Positions 24,879 through 34,029 of a DNA stretch of 64,000 bases are shown here, piece after piece (the stretch's first letter is position 1; each line of letters begins with the position of its first letter). The translations under genes were made by a program, and so were the position numbers. Source of the stretch: Sporofaciens musculi (GTDB lineage Bacteria; Bacillota; Clostridia; Lachnospirales; Lachnospiraceae); contig NZ_WUQX01000001.1 in NCBI RefSeq assembly GCF_009830285.1, positions 1,054,501-1,118,500 on the forward strand, read 5' to 3'. A model generated the notes under the pieces. That model was given only the letters and a program-made list of their open reading frames with translations. It was not told the DNA's origin and ran no database searches.

Positions 24879-24907
24879 TTGCCTTTTTTGCTCAACAAAT
24901 GTATAAT
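24879..24907 (+). promoter_or_regulatory. Promoter of the UlaE-like epimerase and LyxK-like kinase unit
   Basis: TTGCCT (24879-24884), 17-nt spacer and perfect TATAAT (24902-24907). The palindromic motif ATTTG-TG-CAAAT at 24920-24931 lies just downstream, near +10, where a repressor would block it. Confidence 0.65.
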
Positions 24908-24972
24908 GATTCTAATAATATTTGTGCAAATTATATAAGAAATACGAATGTGAATGAATAAGGAGGCGCTAT

Positions 24973-25818
24973 ATGGGGTTTAAGGATACATATCGTATAG
25001 GGATTTACGAGAAGGCAGTTCCGGTAGAGCTTACATGGGAGGAACGGCTTACCGTCGCCAAGGAGGCAGGGTTTGACTACATAGAGATGAGCATAGATGA
25101 GACCGATATGCGTATGTCCCGCCTTAACTGGACGGATGAGCAGATTTATGAGCTTCTTGAGGCTCAGAAGAAGGTGGGGCTTCCCATAGAGACAATCTGC
25201 TTCAGCGCTCAGAGGAAGTATCCATTGGGAAGTAAAAAGTGGGAGAGGGAGGCAAAGGAGCTGCTGGAAAAGTGTGTTCTTTTTGCCAGAAAGATGGGAA
25301 TCCGTATAATCCAGACCCAAGGGTATGACTGTTACTATGAAGAAACGAGTAATGAGGAGACGAAGGAGAGGTTCTATCGGAATCTGGAGGAGGGAACCAT
25401 GTTCGCGGCCTCTCATGGCGTGATGCTTGCCATGGAGACGATGGAGAATGATTTTATGAATACGGTGGAGAAGGCGATGTATGCTGTGAACCGTGTGAAT
25501 TCCCCCTATTTGCAGGTATATCCGGATATCGGTAACATTTCCAATGCCACAAAGGATGTGGTGGGGGATATTATTACGGGTAAAGGCCATATCGCCGCAG
25601 CCCATTTAAAGGAGACGGTACCAGGTAAGTTCCGTGAGATTCCCTACGGGACTGGACAGGTGGATTTCCCCGCGGCAATCGTCCAATTATATAAACAGGG
25701 AATCCGCAGATATGTAGCGGAATTCTGGTATACGGGTGAAGAAAACTGGAAAGAGATTGTAAGGAAAAACCGCATTTTCCTTGATGAGCAGTTTGCGAAG
25801 GCAAAAGAGTTGTTGTAA
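24973..25818 (+). CDS. ulaE: L-ribulose-5-phosphate / L-xylulose-5-phosphate 3-epimerase
   Basis: A 281-residue TIM-barrel isomerase/epimerase of the UlaE/SgbU type, which converts L-xylulose 5-phosphate to L-ribulose 5-phosphate in the cytoplasm. It tracks E. coli UlaE closely over its length: GIYEKAVP at the start, FDYIEMSIDETDMRMSRL, CFSAQRKYPLGS, then MAMET-like MLAMETMENDFMN, YPDIGNIS and HIAAAHLKETVPGKF with the metal ligands expected of the fold. The AGGAGG site fixes ATG 24973. It lies 31 nt before the L-xylulokinase-like gene, and this pairing supports the assignment. Confidence 0.88.
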   Translation: MGFKDTYRIGIYEKAVPVELTWEERLTVAKEAGFDYIEMSIDETDMRMSRLNWTDEQIYELLEAQKKVGLPIETICFSAQRKYPLGSKKWEREAKELLEKCVLFARKMGIRIIQTQGYDCYYEETSNEETKERFYRNLEEGTMFAASHGVMLAMETMENDFMNTVEKAMYAVNRVNSPYLQVYPDIGNISNATKDVVGDIITGKGHIAAAHLKETVPGKFREIPYGTGQVDFPAAIVQLYKQGIRRYVAEFWYTGEENWKEIVRKNRIFLDEQFAKAKELL

Positions 25819-25849
25819 TTCTAAGGACGAAGGAAAGGAGTGTTTTGAT

Positions 25850-27358
25850 ATGGGACAATATGTAATTGGGTTGGATAATGGCGGTACATCCACCAAGGCA
25901 GCGATTTTCGACTTAAGCGGGAACGAGATTGCGACAGCGGGAAAGCAGACGAAAGTAATTACCCCGAAGTCAGGCTATACCGAGAGAGATATGGAGGAAT
26001 TGTGGCTTGCCAACTGCGAGTGTGTGAAGAATGCGATTTTGAAGGCGGGAATCGACGGAGAGGATGTACTGGGGATTGCCGTATGCGGACATGGCAAGGG
26101 ACTGTATCCATGGGGCAAGGACAATAAGCCTGCATATAACGGTATTATTTCTACTGACAGTCGGGCCTGGAAGTACCCGCAAAAATGGTATGAAAGCGGC
26201 GTACATAAGGAGCTCCACGACTGTCTCTGTCAGGAATTTATGGCTTGCCAGCAGGTGTCGCTGCTTGCATGGTTTAAGGACCATCACAGAGATGTATACG
26301 ACAATATAAAGTATGTTTTTTCTGTAAAAGATTATGTACGGTTCCGTCTCACAGGGGAGGCGTACTGTGAGGCGACAGACATCTCTGGCTCAGGCTTGAT
26401 GGACGTGAAGCATGCGAGGTTTGACAGGGAGATTCTTGAGAAGTTAGGAATCGGGGAGGTGTATGATAAGCTTGCGCCTGTGAAGTATTCCTATGATCTT
26501 TGCGGTAAGATTACAAAAGAAGCCTCCGGGCTTACCGGACTTCCGGAGGGGACGCCGGTTGCGGGCGGTATGTTTGATATTGATGCCTGCGCTGTGGCGG
26601 TGGACGTTACATCACCGAAGGAGTTGTGCACCATTGCGGGAACATGGAGTATTAACGAATACATTTCCGAAAAGCCTGTTATGGATGGAAGTATTGCTAT
26701 GAATTCTCTCTTTGCAATGCCGGGCTATTATCTGGTGGAGGAGTGCAGCGCCACCTCCTCCGGCAATCTGGAATGGTTCCTGGAGAATTGTATGGAGAAT
26801 GAGCAGATTCCGGAGGGCAGCAGCCTTTACAGAGTGATTAATGAGAAGGTGGAGAGCGTGAAGCCGGAGGAGTGCGACGTGTATTTCCTGCCCTTCCTCT
26901 ATGGCTCTAATGCCCATCCTTTGGGCAAAGGCGCGTTTATCGGTCTGACGACTTACCATAACAAGGCCCATATGCTGCGGGCTATTTATGAGGGCGTGGT
27001 ATTTTCACACAGAACCCATATCGAGAAGCTGCTTTCATCCAGAAAGCCGCCGGAGGCAATCCGTATGGCAGGCGGGGCGGTAAATTCCAAGACCTGGGTT
27101 CAGATGTTTGCAGACGCGTTGGGATTTCCGGTTGAGACGGTTAATGCCAAAGAGTTAGGAGCCCTTGGCAGCGCCATGGCAGCGGCCATTGCGGCGGGAG
27201 TCTATAAGGATTACAAAGAGGCGGCAGAGCATATGGTACATGTGTCCGACCGTATTTATCCGAATTCGGAGAGGACTGCAATCTATCAGAAAAAATACGA
27301 AAAATATCGTGCAGTCAGCAAAGCACTTGATACTGTCTGGGGACAGTTTGAAGTATAA
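25850..27358 (+). CDS. lyxK: FGGY-family kinase, L-xylulokinase (LyxK) type
   Basis: A 502-residue two-domain sugar kinase. The start motif GLDNGGTSTKAAIFD binds phosphate, and the FGGY signature region contains the catalytic Asp in GGMFDIDACA. Features shared with E. coli LyxK include SSGNLEWF, FLPFLYGSNAHP and YEGVVFSHRTH. LyxK phosphorylates L-xylulose to L-xylulose 5-phosphate, the substrate of the epimerase encoded just upstream. ATG 25850 after GGAAAGGAG is preferred. The frame extends upstream to 25781, but that would overlap the epimerase gene. Another ketose substrate is possible. Confidence 0.86.
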   Translation: MGQYVIGLDNGGTSTKAAIFDLSGNEIATAGKQTKVITPKSGYTERDMEELWLANCECVKNAILKAGIDGEDVLGIAVCGHGKGLYPWGKDNKPAYNGIISTDSRAWKYPQKWYESGVHKELHDCLCQEFMACQQVSLLAWFKDHHRDVYDNIKYVFSVKDYVRFRLTGEAYCEATDISGSGLMDVKHARFDREILEKLGIGEVYDKLAPVKYSYDLCGKITKEASGLTGLPEGTPVAGGMFDIDACAVAVDVTSPKELCTIAGTWSINEYISEKPVMDGSIAMNSLFAMPGYYLVEECSATSSGNLEWFLENCMENEQIPEGSSLYRVINEKVESVKPEECDVYFLPFLYGSNAHPLGKGAFIGLTTYHNKAHMLRAIYEGVVFSHRTHIEKLLSSRKPPEAIRMAGGAVNSKTWVQMFADALGFPVETVNAKELGALGSAMAAAIAAGVYKDYKEAAEHMVHVSDRIYPNSERTAIYQKKYEKYRAVSKALDTVWGQFEV

Positions 27359-27392
27359 AATATTTTTATTTTAAGAAAGGTGGAAAACAATT

Positions 27393-28478
27393 ATGGCAAA
27401 CAAAGGAAGTACTCCAAAGACAATGAAGGCGTTGGTAGCGTACAGTAAGGATGATTACCGTTTTGAGCCGGAATATCCTACACCGGAATGTGGGCCGGAT
27501 GACATTATTATTAAGACAGAGGCATGTGGAATCTGTGCGGGAGATTTGAAGTGCAGTCATGGTGCGGCAATGTTCTGGGGAGACGAGGTGCAGCCCTCTT
27601 GGGTGAAGCCGCCGTTCATTCCTGGACACGAGTTCTTTGGACGTATTGTTGAGATGGGTGAGAATGTGGAAGGCTATGAGTTAGGAGACCGCATTATTGC
27701 AGATCAGATTGTTCCCTGTGGAAAATGCCGATTCTGTAAGGATGGACATTACTGGATGTGCCAGCCTCACGATATGCTTGGCTTCCAGTCTTACAATAAC
27801 GGCGGAATGGCTGAGTATGTAAGATATCCGAAGAACTGTGTATTGAGCAGAGTGCCGGAAGATATGACTCTTGAGCAAGCGCTTCTGGTAGAGCCTTATG
27901 GATGCTCTAAGCATGCCGTAGACCGAGGCAGCATTACGAACGAGGATGTGGTAGTAATCTCCGGCGCGGGAACTCTTGGTCTTGGAATGATTACATATGC
28001 AAGAATGAAGAATCCGAAGCTGTTAATCGTCCTTGATATGCAGGATGTTCGTCTTGAGAAGGCCAAGGAATTTGGCGCAGACCTGGTATTCAATCCTGGA
28101 AAATGTGACATTGACAAGGAGATTAAGGCTCTGACAGACGACTATGGATGTGACGTATATATTGAAGCGACCGGACATCCTTCAAGTGTTATCCAGGGAC
28201 TGACCATCACGCGTAAGCTTGGACGTTTTGTAGAGTTCAGCGTATTTGGCTCAGAGACTTCTGTAGACTGGTCCATTATCGGGGACCGCAAAGAGCTTGA
28301 TATCCTTGGCTCACATTTGAGCCCATACGCATATCCGTTTGTAATTGAGAATATGATGAAGGGCAATTTAAAGACAGAAGGCGTGGTATCCAGCATGTTT
28401 GCCATTGAGGAGTGGGAGAAGGCATTCGACTATGCATCCGGCAAATACGGAGATTTTAAGGTGGCATTCAAGTTTTAA
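27393..28478 (+). CDS. Zinc polyol dehydrogenase, erythritol/L-threitol dehydrogenase-like, copy 1
   Basis: A 361-residue medium-chain dehydrogenase with GICAGD (in place of the usual GICGSD), GHEFFG and CGKCRFCKDGHYWMC. A long insert HGAAMFWGDEVQPSWVKPP follows the first zinc ligand. These traits match the enzymes annotated as erythritol/L-threitol dehydrogenases (EltD), which oxidise C4 polyols to erythrulose. A close paralogue lies at 35220-36311, with EASGHPSSV / EATGHPSSV and the same VEFSVFG segment. It follows the kinase gene by 34 nt and ends at a strong terminator. Confidence 0.85.
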   Translation: MANKGSTPKTMKALVAYSKDDYRFEPEYPTPECGPDDIIIKTEACGICAGDLKCSHGAAMFWGDEVQPSWVKPPFIPGHEFFGRIVEMGENVEGYELGDRIIADQIVPCGKCRFCKDGHYWMCQPHDMLGFQSYNNGGMAEYVRYPKNCVLSRVPEDMTLEQALLVEPYGCSKHAVDRGSITNEDVVVISGAGTLGLGMITYARMKNPKLLIVLDMQDVRLEKAKEFGADLVFNPGKCDIDKEIKALTDDYGCDVYIEATGHPSSVIQGLTITRKLGRFVEFSVFGSETSVDWSIIGDRKELDILGSHLSPYAYPFVIENMMKGNLKTEGVVSSMFAIEEWEKAFDYASGKYGDFKVAFKF

Positions 28479-28489
28479 TGAAACTGTAA

Positions 28490-28525
28490 AAAGGGGTATC
28501 GGAATATGATATCCGATACCCCTTT
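28490..28525. terminator. Bidirectional terminator between dehydrogenase copy 1 and the YesL-like gene
   Basis: A perfect 14-bp stem AAAGGGGTATCGGA (28490-28503) with 28512-28525. The A-rich left side gives a T-run on the minus strand for the converging gene. Confidence 0.88.
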
Positions 28526-28528
28526 GAC

Positions 28529-29149
28529 TTATAAGGCCTCGTCTGTCTTGCGGTACTTCTGAAATACTTTATCAAAAAGATTCAGATTCGCGTACACAAC
28601 CAGCGCCTGACCAAAGAGAATTACCAGTCCGCGCGTCAGTATAAAACGGATCAGCAGGAAGCCGGCGGCCACATAAAAGGCTGCGGCAATCAGGGTAAGC
28701 GGCGCGTACATAAAAGTGAAGATGAATGCATTGAAAAAGATTTCGCGTAAATTGCCGACGAAATTAATCATTACCGGATATACCCAGAGCATTGTGAGTA
28801 GCAAAGTCAAAAAAGCCAGTGCGGCAACAGACAGAAGCACAGCGCGGGCGGGTATATCGGCAGTTGTCAGTATGTAGTAAGCCATGGAGAAAATGCCTGA
28901 AAGAACGGCGAGAATCAGCCAGGTAATAGTAGCCCCTTTCCAATATAGCTTCATGCCGGTGCGAAAGTTTTTAAATACTGCGGTGTCTCCGTTTATAAGC
29001 TGTTTGATGCTGTAATACTGAGCCGCCGTGGAAGCGCCGGCAGTAACAAGCGGGATACAGCATAAAAGCCAGATGAGATTTAGAAGGGTAAGACGGCTTA
29101 ACAGTAACGAGAAGCGCATAAAGCCGCTGTTATAGTCAAAAAATTTCAT
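28529..29149 (-). CDS. YesL/DUF624-family membrane protein
   Basis: A 206-residue membrane protein with five hydrophobic helices. It has the family's hallmark N-terminus FFDYNSGFMRF and NLIWLLCCIPLVTAGASTAA. DUF624 proteins (Bacillus YesL) are commonly encoded with MalEFG-type sugar importers and are thought to assist them, but their function is not established. That fits here: the gene is divergent from such an importer. GGAGG before ATG 29149 marks the start, and a longer frame to 29182 is rejected. Confidence 0.85.
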   Translation of the reverse strand: MKFFDYNSGFMRFSLLLSRLTLLNLIWLLCCIPLVTAGASTAAQYYSIKQLINGDTAVFKNFRTGMKLYWKGATITWLILAVLSGIFSMAYYILTTADIPARAVLLSVAALAFLTLLLTMLWVYPVMINFVGNLREIFFNAFIFTFMYAPLTLIAAAFYVAAGFLLIRFILTRGLVILFGQALVVYANLNLFDKVFQKYRKTDEAL

Positions 29150-29350
29150 GAATGATTCCTCCTTTAAGGTATGCATTGGCATTGATGTATTGCAAGTAAT
29201 ACAATGGCTTTAATCATACACCAAAAAAGATATCTTATCAAGGTACGGATAGTGTTTGTTAAAAAATAAACAAAAAATTAATAAAAATTTATCAAAAATC
29301 ATATAAAAAATGCATTGACAGAATAATAAAAACGATAAATGTAAAAAAAC

Positions 29351-29379
29351 TTGACAAAAGTAATGGCGAGATATATAAT
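29351..29379 (+). promoter_or_regulatory. Consensus promoter of the second ABC transporter operon
   Basis: TTGACA (29351-29356), 17-nt spacer and TATAAT (29374-29379) match sigma-A consensus at all 12 positions. The rest of the 333-nt intergenic region (29150-29482) is AT-rich. It includes GTTAAAAAATAAACAA at 29258-29273, repeated exactly before the dehydrogenase copy 2 gene. A perfect promoter in front of catabolic genes implies repression when the substrate is absent. Confidence 0.85.
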
Positions 29380-29482
29380 TGATTTAAACAAATCGTACAA
29401 AACATATCTTTCGTTTTGGGCAGGTAAACTGAACGGAAGAAGTTTTGCGCAGAAGACAATGATAAGGGAGGAAAAAACGAGA

Positions 29483-30919
29483 ATGAAGAAAAGATTAGTA
29501 AGCGTACTTCTTTGTACAACAATGTTAGCAACAATGCTGGCAGGCTGTGGCGGAGGAGACGGCGGCAGCAGCAATGGCGGAGGAGACGATACGAAGGCTG
29601 AAAAGGGTAGTGCAGAAGATTTTGACTGGAAGAACTGTGACGGCACGACCATCAACGTAATGTTTAACGAACATAATTATTCAAAGGCAGTTATCTCTAA
29701 GCTTGACGAGTTTGAGGAGAAGACGGGTATCACCGTTGAGTATTCATCTACTCCGGAGGGTAACTACTTCGATAAGCTGAATACATCCTTAAGCAGCCGT
29801 TCTGGTACGCCGGACGTATTCATGACAGGCGCTTATCAGGTATGGGAGTATGCGTCAGCCGGCTATATGGAGCCGTTGGATGATTATATCAATAATCCGG
29901 CTAAGACTGCATCTGATTACAATTTTGACGATTTTATTCCAGCAACCGTTGATTCACTTCGTTGGGACCTGGTTCCAGGACACGCTGTAGGTGAAGGCTC
30001 TCAGTGGGCGCTTCCTATGGGATGGGAATTGAATAACCTGGCTTACAATAAGAACGTATTTGAGGAAAAGTCACTTGAAGTTCCGACAACGACGGATGAG
30101 CTGTTAGAGACGGCAAAGACGCTTAAGGAGTTTAACGGTTCTGGTTCTTACGGCGTTGCAGTTCGTGGTACACGTGACTGGGCTACAATTCATCCTGGAT
30201 ACATGTCATTGTTTGCAACATGGGGCGGACAGGATTTCGCAATCGAAGATGATAAACTGGTTTGCCAGCTTGATTCCAAAGAAGCAATCGAGATGACTGA
30301 TTATTGGGTTGAGCTTATTAAGGCAGGCGGACCAAGCCAGTGGTCCAACTATACATGGTATGAAGCAAGTTCTGACCTTGGCGCAGGAAAAGCAGCTATG
30401 CTGTTCGACGCTACCAGCGCTGGATACTTCCAGAACTTTGAGGGCGCTTCTGATCAGTCCGGCAACATTGCATGGTCTACAATTCCGCTTCCGGAAGGAA
30501 AGACAGAGGCTGATATGAAGGCTAACGTTTGGATTTGGTCAATGGCTATGAATGCTGACTCCAAGAATAAAGACGCTGCATGGATGTTCTTACAGTACTT
30601 TACAAGCCCAGAGTATATGCTGTATTCCGGTACAGAAGGCGCTAGTCCGGATACTCCTCGTCAGTCTGTAATGGACAGTGATGAGTACAAAGAGACTGTT
30701 GGTTCTGCAGAGAATTATCTTGAGTCTATCGCAATACTGTCAGAGAACGCTACGATCCAGTTTACACCACAGCCATATTTCTTCGAGTGTACAACAAAGT
30801 GGGCAGAAGTTCTTCAGGACTTAGTTCTTACAGATAAATATGAATCCACAGAGGCAGCTATGAAGCAGCTTAAGAAGGATCTTGATGCAGTTGTGGCTGA
30901 TTTGGAAGTGTCTGAATAA
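29483..30919 (+). CDS. Extracellular solute-binding lipoprotein (MalE-type)
   Basis: A 478-residue binding protein for a carbohydrate or polyol importer. The signal peptide ends in lipobox LAGC (about 19-22), followed by a Gly/Ser-rich linker. The mature part has the family-1 binding-protein fold, with FEEKTGITVEYSSTPEG near the start and KNKDAAWMFLQYFTSPE near the C-terminal third. ATG 29483 follows GGGAGG, and an upstream in-frame ATG at 29351 lies in the promoter and is rejected. A stem and T-run follow at 30970-31002, before the permease genes, which would allow more binding protein than permease to be made. Confidence 0.9.
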   Translation: MKKRLVSVLLCTTMLATMLAGCGGGDGGSSNGGGDDTKAEKGSAEDFDWKNCDGTTINVMFNEHNYSKAVISKLDEFEEKTGITVEYSSTPEGNYFDKLNTSLSSRSGTPDVFMTGAYQVWEYASAGYMEPLDDYINNPAKTASDYNFDDFIPATVDSLRWDLVPGHAVGEGSQWALPMGWELNNLAYNKNVFEEKSLEVPTTTDELLETAKTLKEFNGSGSYGVAVRGTRDWATIHPGYMSLFATWGGQDFAIEDDKLVCQLDSKEAIEMTDYWVELIKAGGPSQWSNYTWYEASSDLGAGKAAMLFDATSAGYFQNFEGASDQSGNIAWSTIPLPEGKTEADMKANVWIWSMAMNADSKNKDAAWMFLQYFTSPEYMLYSGTEGASPDTPRQSVMDSDEYKETVGSAENYLESIAILSENATIQFTPQPYFFECTTKWAEVLQDLVLTDKYESTEAAMKQLKKDLDAVVADLEVSE

Positions 30920-30969
30920 TAGACAGTGGCCCTATAGGGATTGATTCATTTGTTATATGGGTTGAAAGC

Positions 30970-31002
30970 AAGGAGGGGTTACCTGACCCTCCTTGATTTT
31001 TT
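30970..31002 (+). terminator. Partial terminator between binding protein and permease genes
   Basis: The 8-bp stem AAGGAGGG (30970-30977) pairs with CCCTCCTT (30987-30994), followed by GATTTTTT. It lies within the operon, so it probably reduces rather than stops transcription into the permeases. Confidence 0.7.
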
Positions 31003-31056
31003 GAATTCATATTGACCGTTTTTGGAAAAGAGAAAATCAGAATTGGAGGAAACATA

Positions 31057-31992
31057 ATGAAAGAGCAGAATAAGAACAGCGCTGCTGTGAGCGAATTGAA
31101 TGTGGTGCCGTTTAAGACCAGGATGCGTCCATACTTAATCGTAGCTCCTGCATTGCTTATTACGATTGGTATTATGATTCCGTTCGTAATGTCAATTTAT
31201 TATTCTTTGACAAGCTACTCCTTCAGATTACCGAATTATAGTTTCGTAGGATTGAAGAACTGGATCTCCATTCTTTCATCAGCGGGATTCTGGAAGGCAG
31301 TTTGGGTAACCCTTAGATACGCGTTCTTCAGCACACTGTTTGAGATGGGACTTGGAATGGGTGTTGCGATGCTTCTGAATAATCTTAATAACAGATTTTC
31401 TAAGATTCTCAGAGTCGTATTAATCTTCCCATTGATGGTAGCGCCGATTACGGCTACAATCATTTGGCAGTTGATGCTGAACAACTCCGTAGGTATTGTT
31501 GAGAAGTTTTTGAATATTTTTGGAGTATATAATTTCCCGTGGGCTGCGGGTGCATCGACCGCAATGATGACGGTTGTTATGATTGATGTATGGGTAAATA
31601 CGTCGTTTTGTATGTTATTGGTGCTTGCAGGGTTACAGTCTTTGCCGAAGTCACCCTTTGAGTCAGCAAAGATTGATGGGGGAAGTCCCTGGTTTAATTT
31701 CCGCAATCTGACATTGCCTATGCTGAAGCCAAGTTTGTACATAGCATTGTTGTTCCGTCTGATGGCAGCGCTGCAGGAATATGCGATTATCTTTGGTTTG
31801 ACCAAGGGAGGCCCTGGAGATACATTGATGAACTTATCCCTGACTTCCTATCAGACAGGCTTCCAGTTCCAGAAATTTGGATATGCGCTTCCGTATATTC
31901 TTGTACTTTGGGCATTTATCAATATGGTTGCGAAGCAGATTGTTAAGAGACAGCGTGCAGCTCAGAAGCAGGCGGCTGGTCTGGAAGAATAA
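31057..31992 (+). CDS. ABC transporter permease (MalF/UgpA type)
   Basis: A 311-residue permease with six membrane helices. The coupling loop ESAKIDGGSPWFNFRNLTLP is the EAA-type motif that contacts the ATPase. ATG 31057 follows TGGAGGA. A longer frame from 31012 overlaps the terminator region and is rejected. It pairs with the MalG-type permease 46 nt downstream to form the heterodimeric pore. Confidence 0.9.
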   Translation: MKEQNKNSAAVSELNVVPFKTRMRPYLIVAPALLITIGIMIPFVMSIYYSLTSYSFRLPNYSFVGLKNWISILSSAGFWKAVWVTLRYAFFSTLFEMGLGMGVAMLLNNLNNRFSKILRVVLIFPLMVAPITATIIWQLMLNNSVGIVEKFLNIFGVYNFPWAAGASTAMMTVVMIDVWVNTSFCMLLVLAGLQSLPKSPFESAKIDGGSPWFNFRNLTLPMLKPSLYIALLFRLMAALQEYAIIFGLTKGGPGDTLMNLSLTSYQTGFQFQKFGYALPYILVLWAFINMVAKQIVKRQRAAQKQAAGLEE

Positions 31993-32038
31993 TTTTATAC
32001 TGGAATGGTAGAAAAATAAGTCAGAAAGGATGTAAAGC

Positions 32039-32863
32039 ATGAATTCAAATAAAAAGCTATTGAGCGCAGTTGTTCAGAATTTATTATTAGTGATATATGC
32101 GATATTTGCTTTGTTTCCATTAATTTGGATGGTGATCCTTACTTTTAAGCCGGATACACAGATGTACACCACAACATTTGTATTTAATCCGACACTGGAT
32201 AACTACAAAGAAGTATTGTTTAACTCAGATTATGTAAGTTACATGATTGACAGTTTGATCGTATCGGGAGGCGCGGTTATCGTATCTGTTGTTGCAGGTG
32301 TTCCTGCGGCATATGCGCTTGCAAGATACAATTTCCCAAAGAAGGAGGATATTGCATTCCAGATTCTTTCCTTCAAATTTGCGCCTGAGATTCTGGTTGT
32401 ACTGCCGTTGTTTATGATTTTCCAGAAGCTTAGGATCTATGATACCCACTTTGGATTAATCTGGGTATACCAGTTGATTTCTATGCCCCTTTTAATCTGG
32501 GTTGTAAGAGGATATTTTGAGGATATATCCGTAGAGATTGAGCATGCGGCCCAGGTTGACGGTTACACATGGTATCAGATTTTCTTCAAGATGCTGATTC
32601 CGCTTATTAAGCCGGGTCTTGTATCCTCGGCCCTCCTTGCCTTTATTTTCGCATGGAACAGCTTTACGTTCCCGTTGATTCTGGCAGGTACCAATGTTCA
32701 GCCGATTACGGTTGCGATTACCAAGTTCCTGGGTACTGACAGCGCCCACTACGGACAGCTTGCGGTAGCGGCGACAGTATCTGCATTACCGGCTATTATA
32801 TTTGCACTTTGTATTCAGAAACATCTGGTTCGTGGTCTGAGTTTCGGTGCGGTGAAGGGATAG
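32039..32863 (+). CDS. ABC transporter permease (MalG/UgpE type)
   Basis: A 274-residue second permease with six helices and the coupling motif EHAAQVDGYTWYQIFFKMLI. The N-terminal segment with LFPLIWMVILTFKP is typical of MalG-like proteins. AGAAAGGATG precedes the ATG. It sits 10 nt before the first of two ATPase genes. Confidence 0.9.
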   Translation: MNSNKKLLSAVVQNLLLVIYAIFALFPLIWMVILTFKPDTQMYTTTFVFNPTLDNYKEVLFNSDYVSYMIDSLIVSGGAVIVSVVAGVPAAYALARYNFPKKEDIAFQILSFKFAPEILVVLPLFMIFQKLRIYDTHFGLIWVYQLISMPLLIWVVRGYFEDISVEIEHAAQVDGYTWYQIFFKMLIPLIKPGLVSSALLAFIFAWNSFTFPLILAGTNVQPITVAITKFLGTDSAHYGQLAVAATVSALPAIIFALCIQKHLVRGLSFGAVKG

Positions 32864-32873
32864 GTGTGAGAAT

Positions 32874-34025
32874 ATGTCAAGAATACAGTTGGAAAATGTT
32901 ACGAAAAAATTTGGAAAAGTTACCGCACTTGACGGAGTTACACTGGATATTAAGGATAAAGAATTCTTCGTATTATTCGGGCCTGCCGGCGCCGGTAAGA
33001 CAACCATCCTGAACTGTATCGCAGGTATCCAGATTCCGGAGGAGGGCGTTGTAAAATTTGACGGAGATGTTATGAACCTTGTGGACGCGGCACATAGGGA
33101 TACTGCCATGGTATTCGAGAATTATGCCCTGTATCCTCAGATGACCGTATATGATAATATGGCGTCTCCTCTGAGAAGTAATCTGTATAAAAAGGACGAG
33201 GAATACATTAAGAATAAGATTCAGGAGATTGCAGAGATGATGAAGATGGATTATCTCTTGCAGCGTCTCCCAAGCCAGTTGTCCAATGGACAGAAGCAGC
33301 GTGTCGCTATGGGACGGGCGCTGGTTCGTTCTCCAAGAGTGTATCTGATGGATGAGCCTCTTGCCCATCTGGATGCGAAGCTTCGTAACGCTATGCGTAC
33401 TGAGCTTAAGGAGATTCAGGCGAATTTTGGTACGACCAGTATCTACGTAACCCATGACTTCATGGAGGCAATGTCTCTGGGTGACAGAATTGCTATCGTG
33501 AACGAGGGACATATTGTCCAGATTGGTACCGGCGATGAGATATATTATATGCCGTGTAATGAATTTGTCGCTCAGTTGATGGGTGATCCGGAGATTAATA
33601 TTATCGGCGGCTCACTGGCCAAGTCCGGCGACGGCTACACTTACACCATGAATGCCGGCGGCAAGGCTTATAAGCTTCCGATGGATAAGGATTTATTTAA
33701 GAAGTTTGACGAGGCTGGTCTTGATAAGATTGAGATGGGTATGAGGCCGCAGCATTTGAAGTATTCTTTTGAACCCAAGGAAGGCTATCTGAAGTGTACT
33801 GTATACAGCTATGAGAGTATTGGTAACAAGTCGGTTATTGTTGCGGAGATGGGTGAACTGCAGCTTCGTATGATTGCACCGAACGGACTGTCTGTGAAGA
33901 TTGACCAGGACGTTTATGTGGATATGAAGCTTGAGCATGCAATGTTCTTTAATGCTGACACGAAAGAATATGTAGCCCGATACAACGAAGCTGAGATTAG
34001 ATCTTTTGCGATACGGGAGGATTAA
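32874..34025 (+). CDS. ABC transporter ATPase 1 (MalK/UgpC-like)
   Basis: A 383-residue ATPase with a C-terminal TOBE-type regulatory region (about 240-383). Walker A reads GPAGAGKTT and Walker B YLMDEPLAHLD. Two conserved sites deviate: the signature is LSNGQ instead of LSGGQ, and the Q-loop reads FENYA, with Glu replacing Gln. The next gene encodes a second ATPase whose Q-loop also has Glu. Two different ATPases with two permeases recall the GlpS/GlpT pair of the rhizobial glycerol importer. The stop codon lies 4 nt before the start of ATPase 2. Confidence 0.9.
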   Translation: MSRIQLENVTKKFGKVTALDGVTLDIKDKEFFVLFGPAGAGKTTILNCIAGIQIPEEGVVKFDGDVMNLVDAAHRDTAMVFENYALYPQMTVYDNMASPLRSNLYKKDEEYIKNKIQEIAEMMKMDYLLQRLPSQLSNGQKQRVAMGRALVRSPRVYLMDEPLAHLDAKLRNAMRTELKEIQANFGTTSIYVTHDFMEAMSLGDRIAIVNEGHIVQIGTGDEIYYMPCNEFVAQLMGDPEINIIGGSLAKSGDGYTYTMNAGGKAYKLPMDKDLFKKFDEAGLDKIEMGMRPQHLKYSFEPKEGYLKCTVYSYESIGNKSVIVAEMGELQLRMIAPNGLSVKIDQDVYVDMKLEHAMFFNADTKEYVARYNEAEIRSFAIRED

Positions 34026-34029
34026 GAAT

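Noticed and set aside
25781..25849. Longer N-terminus of the LyxK-like kinase
   Set aside because: The extension overlaps the epimerase gene and lacks a ribosome-binding site. The family starts at MGQYVIGLD.
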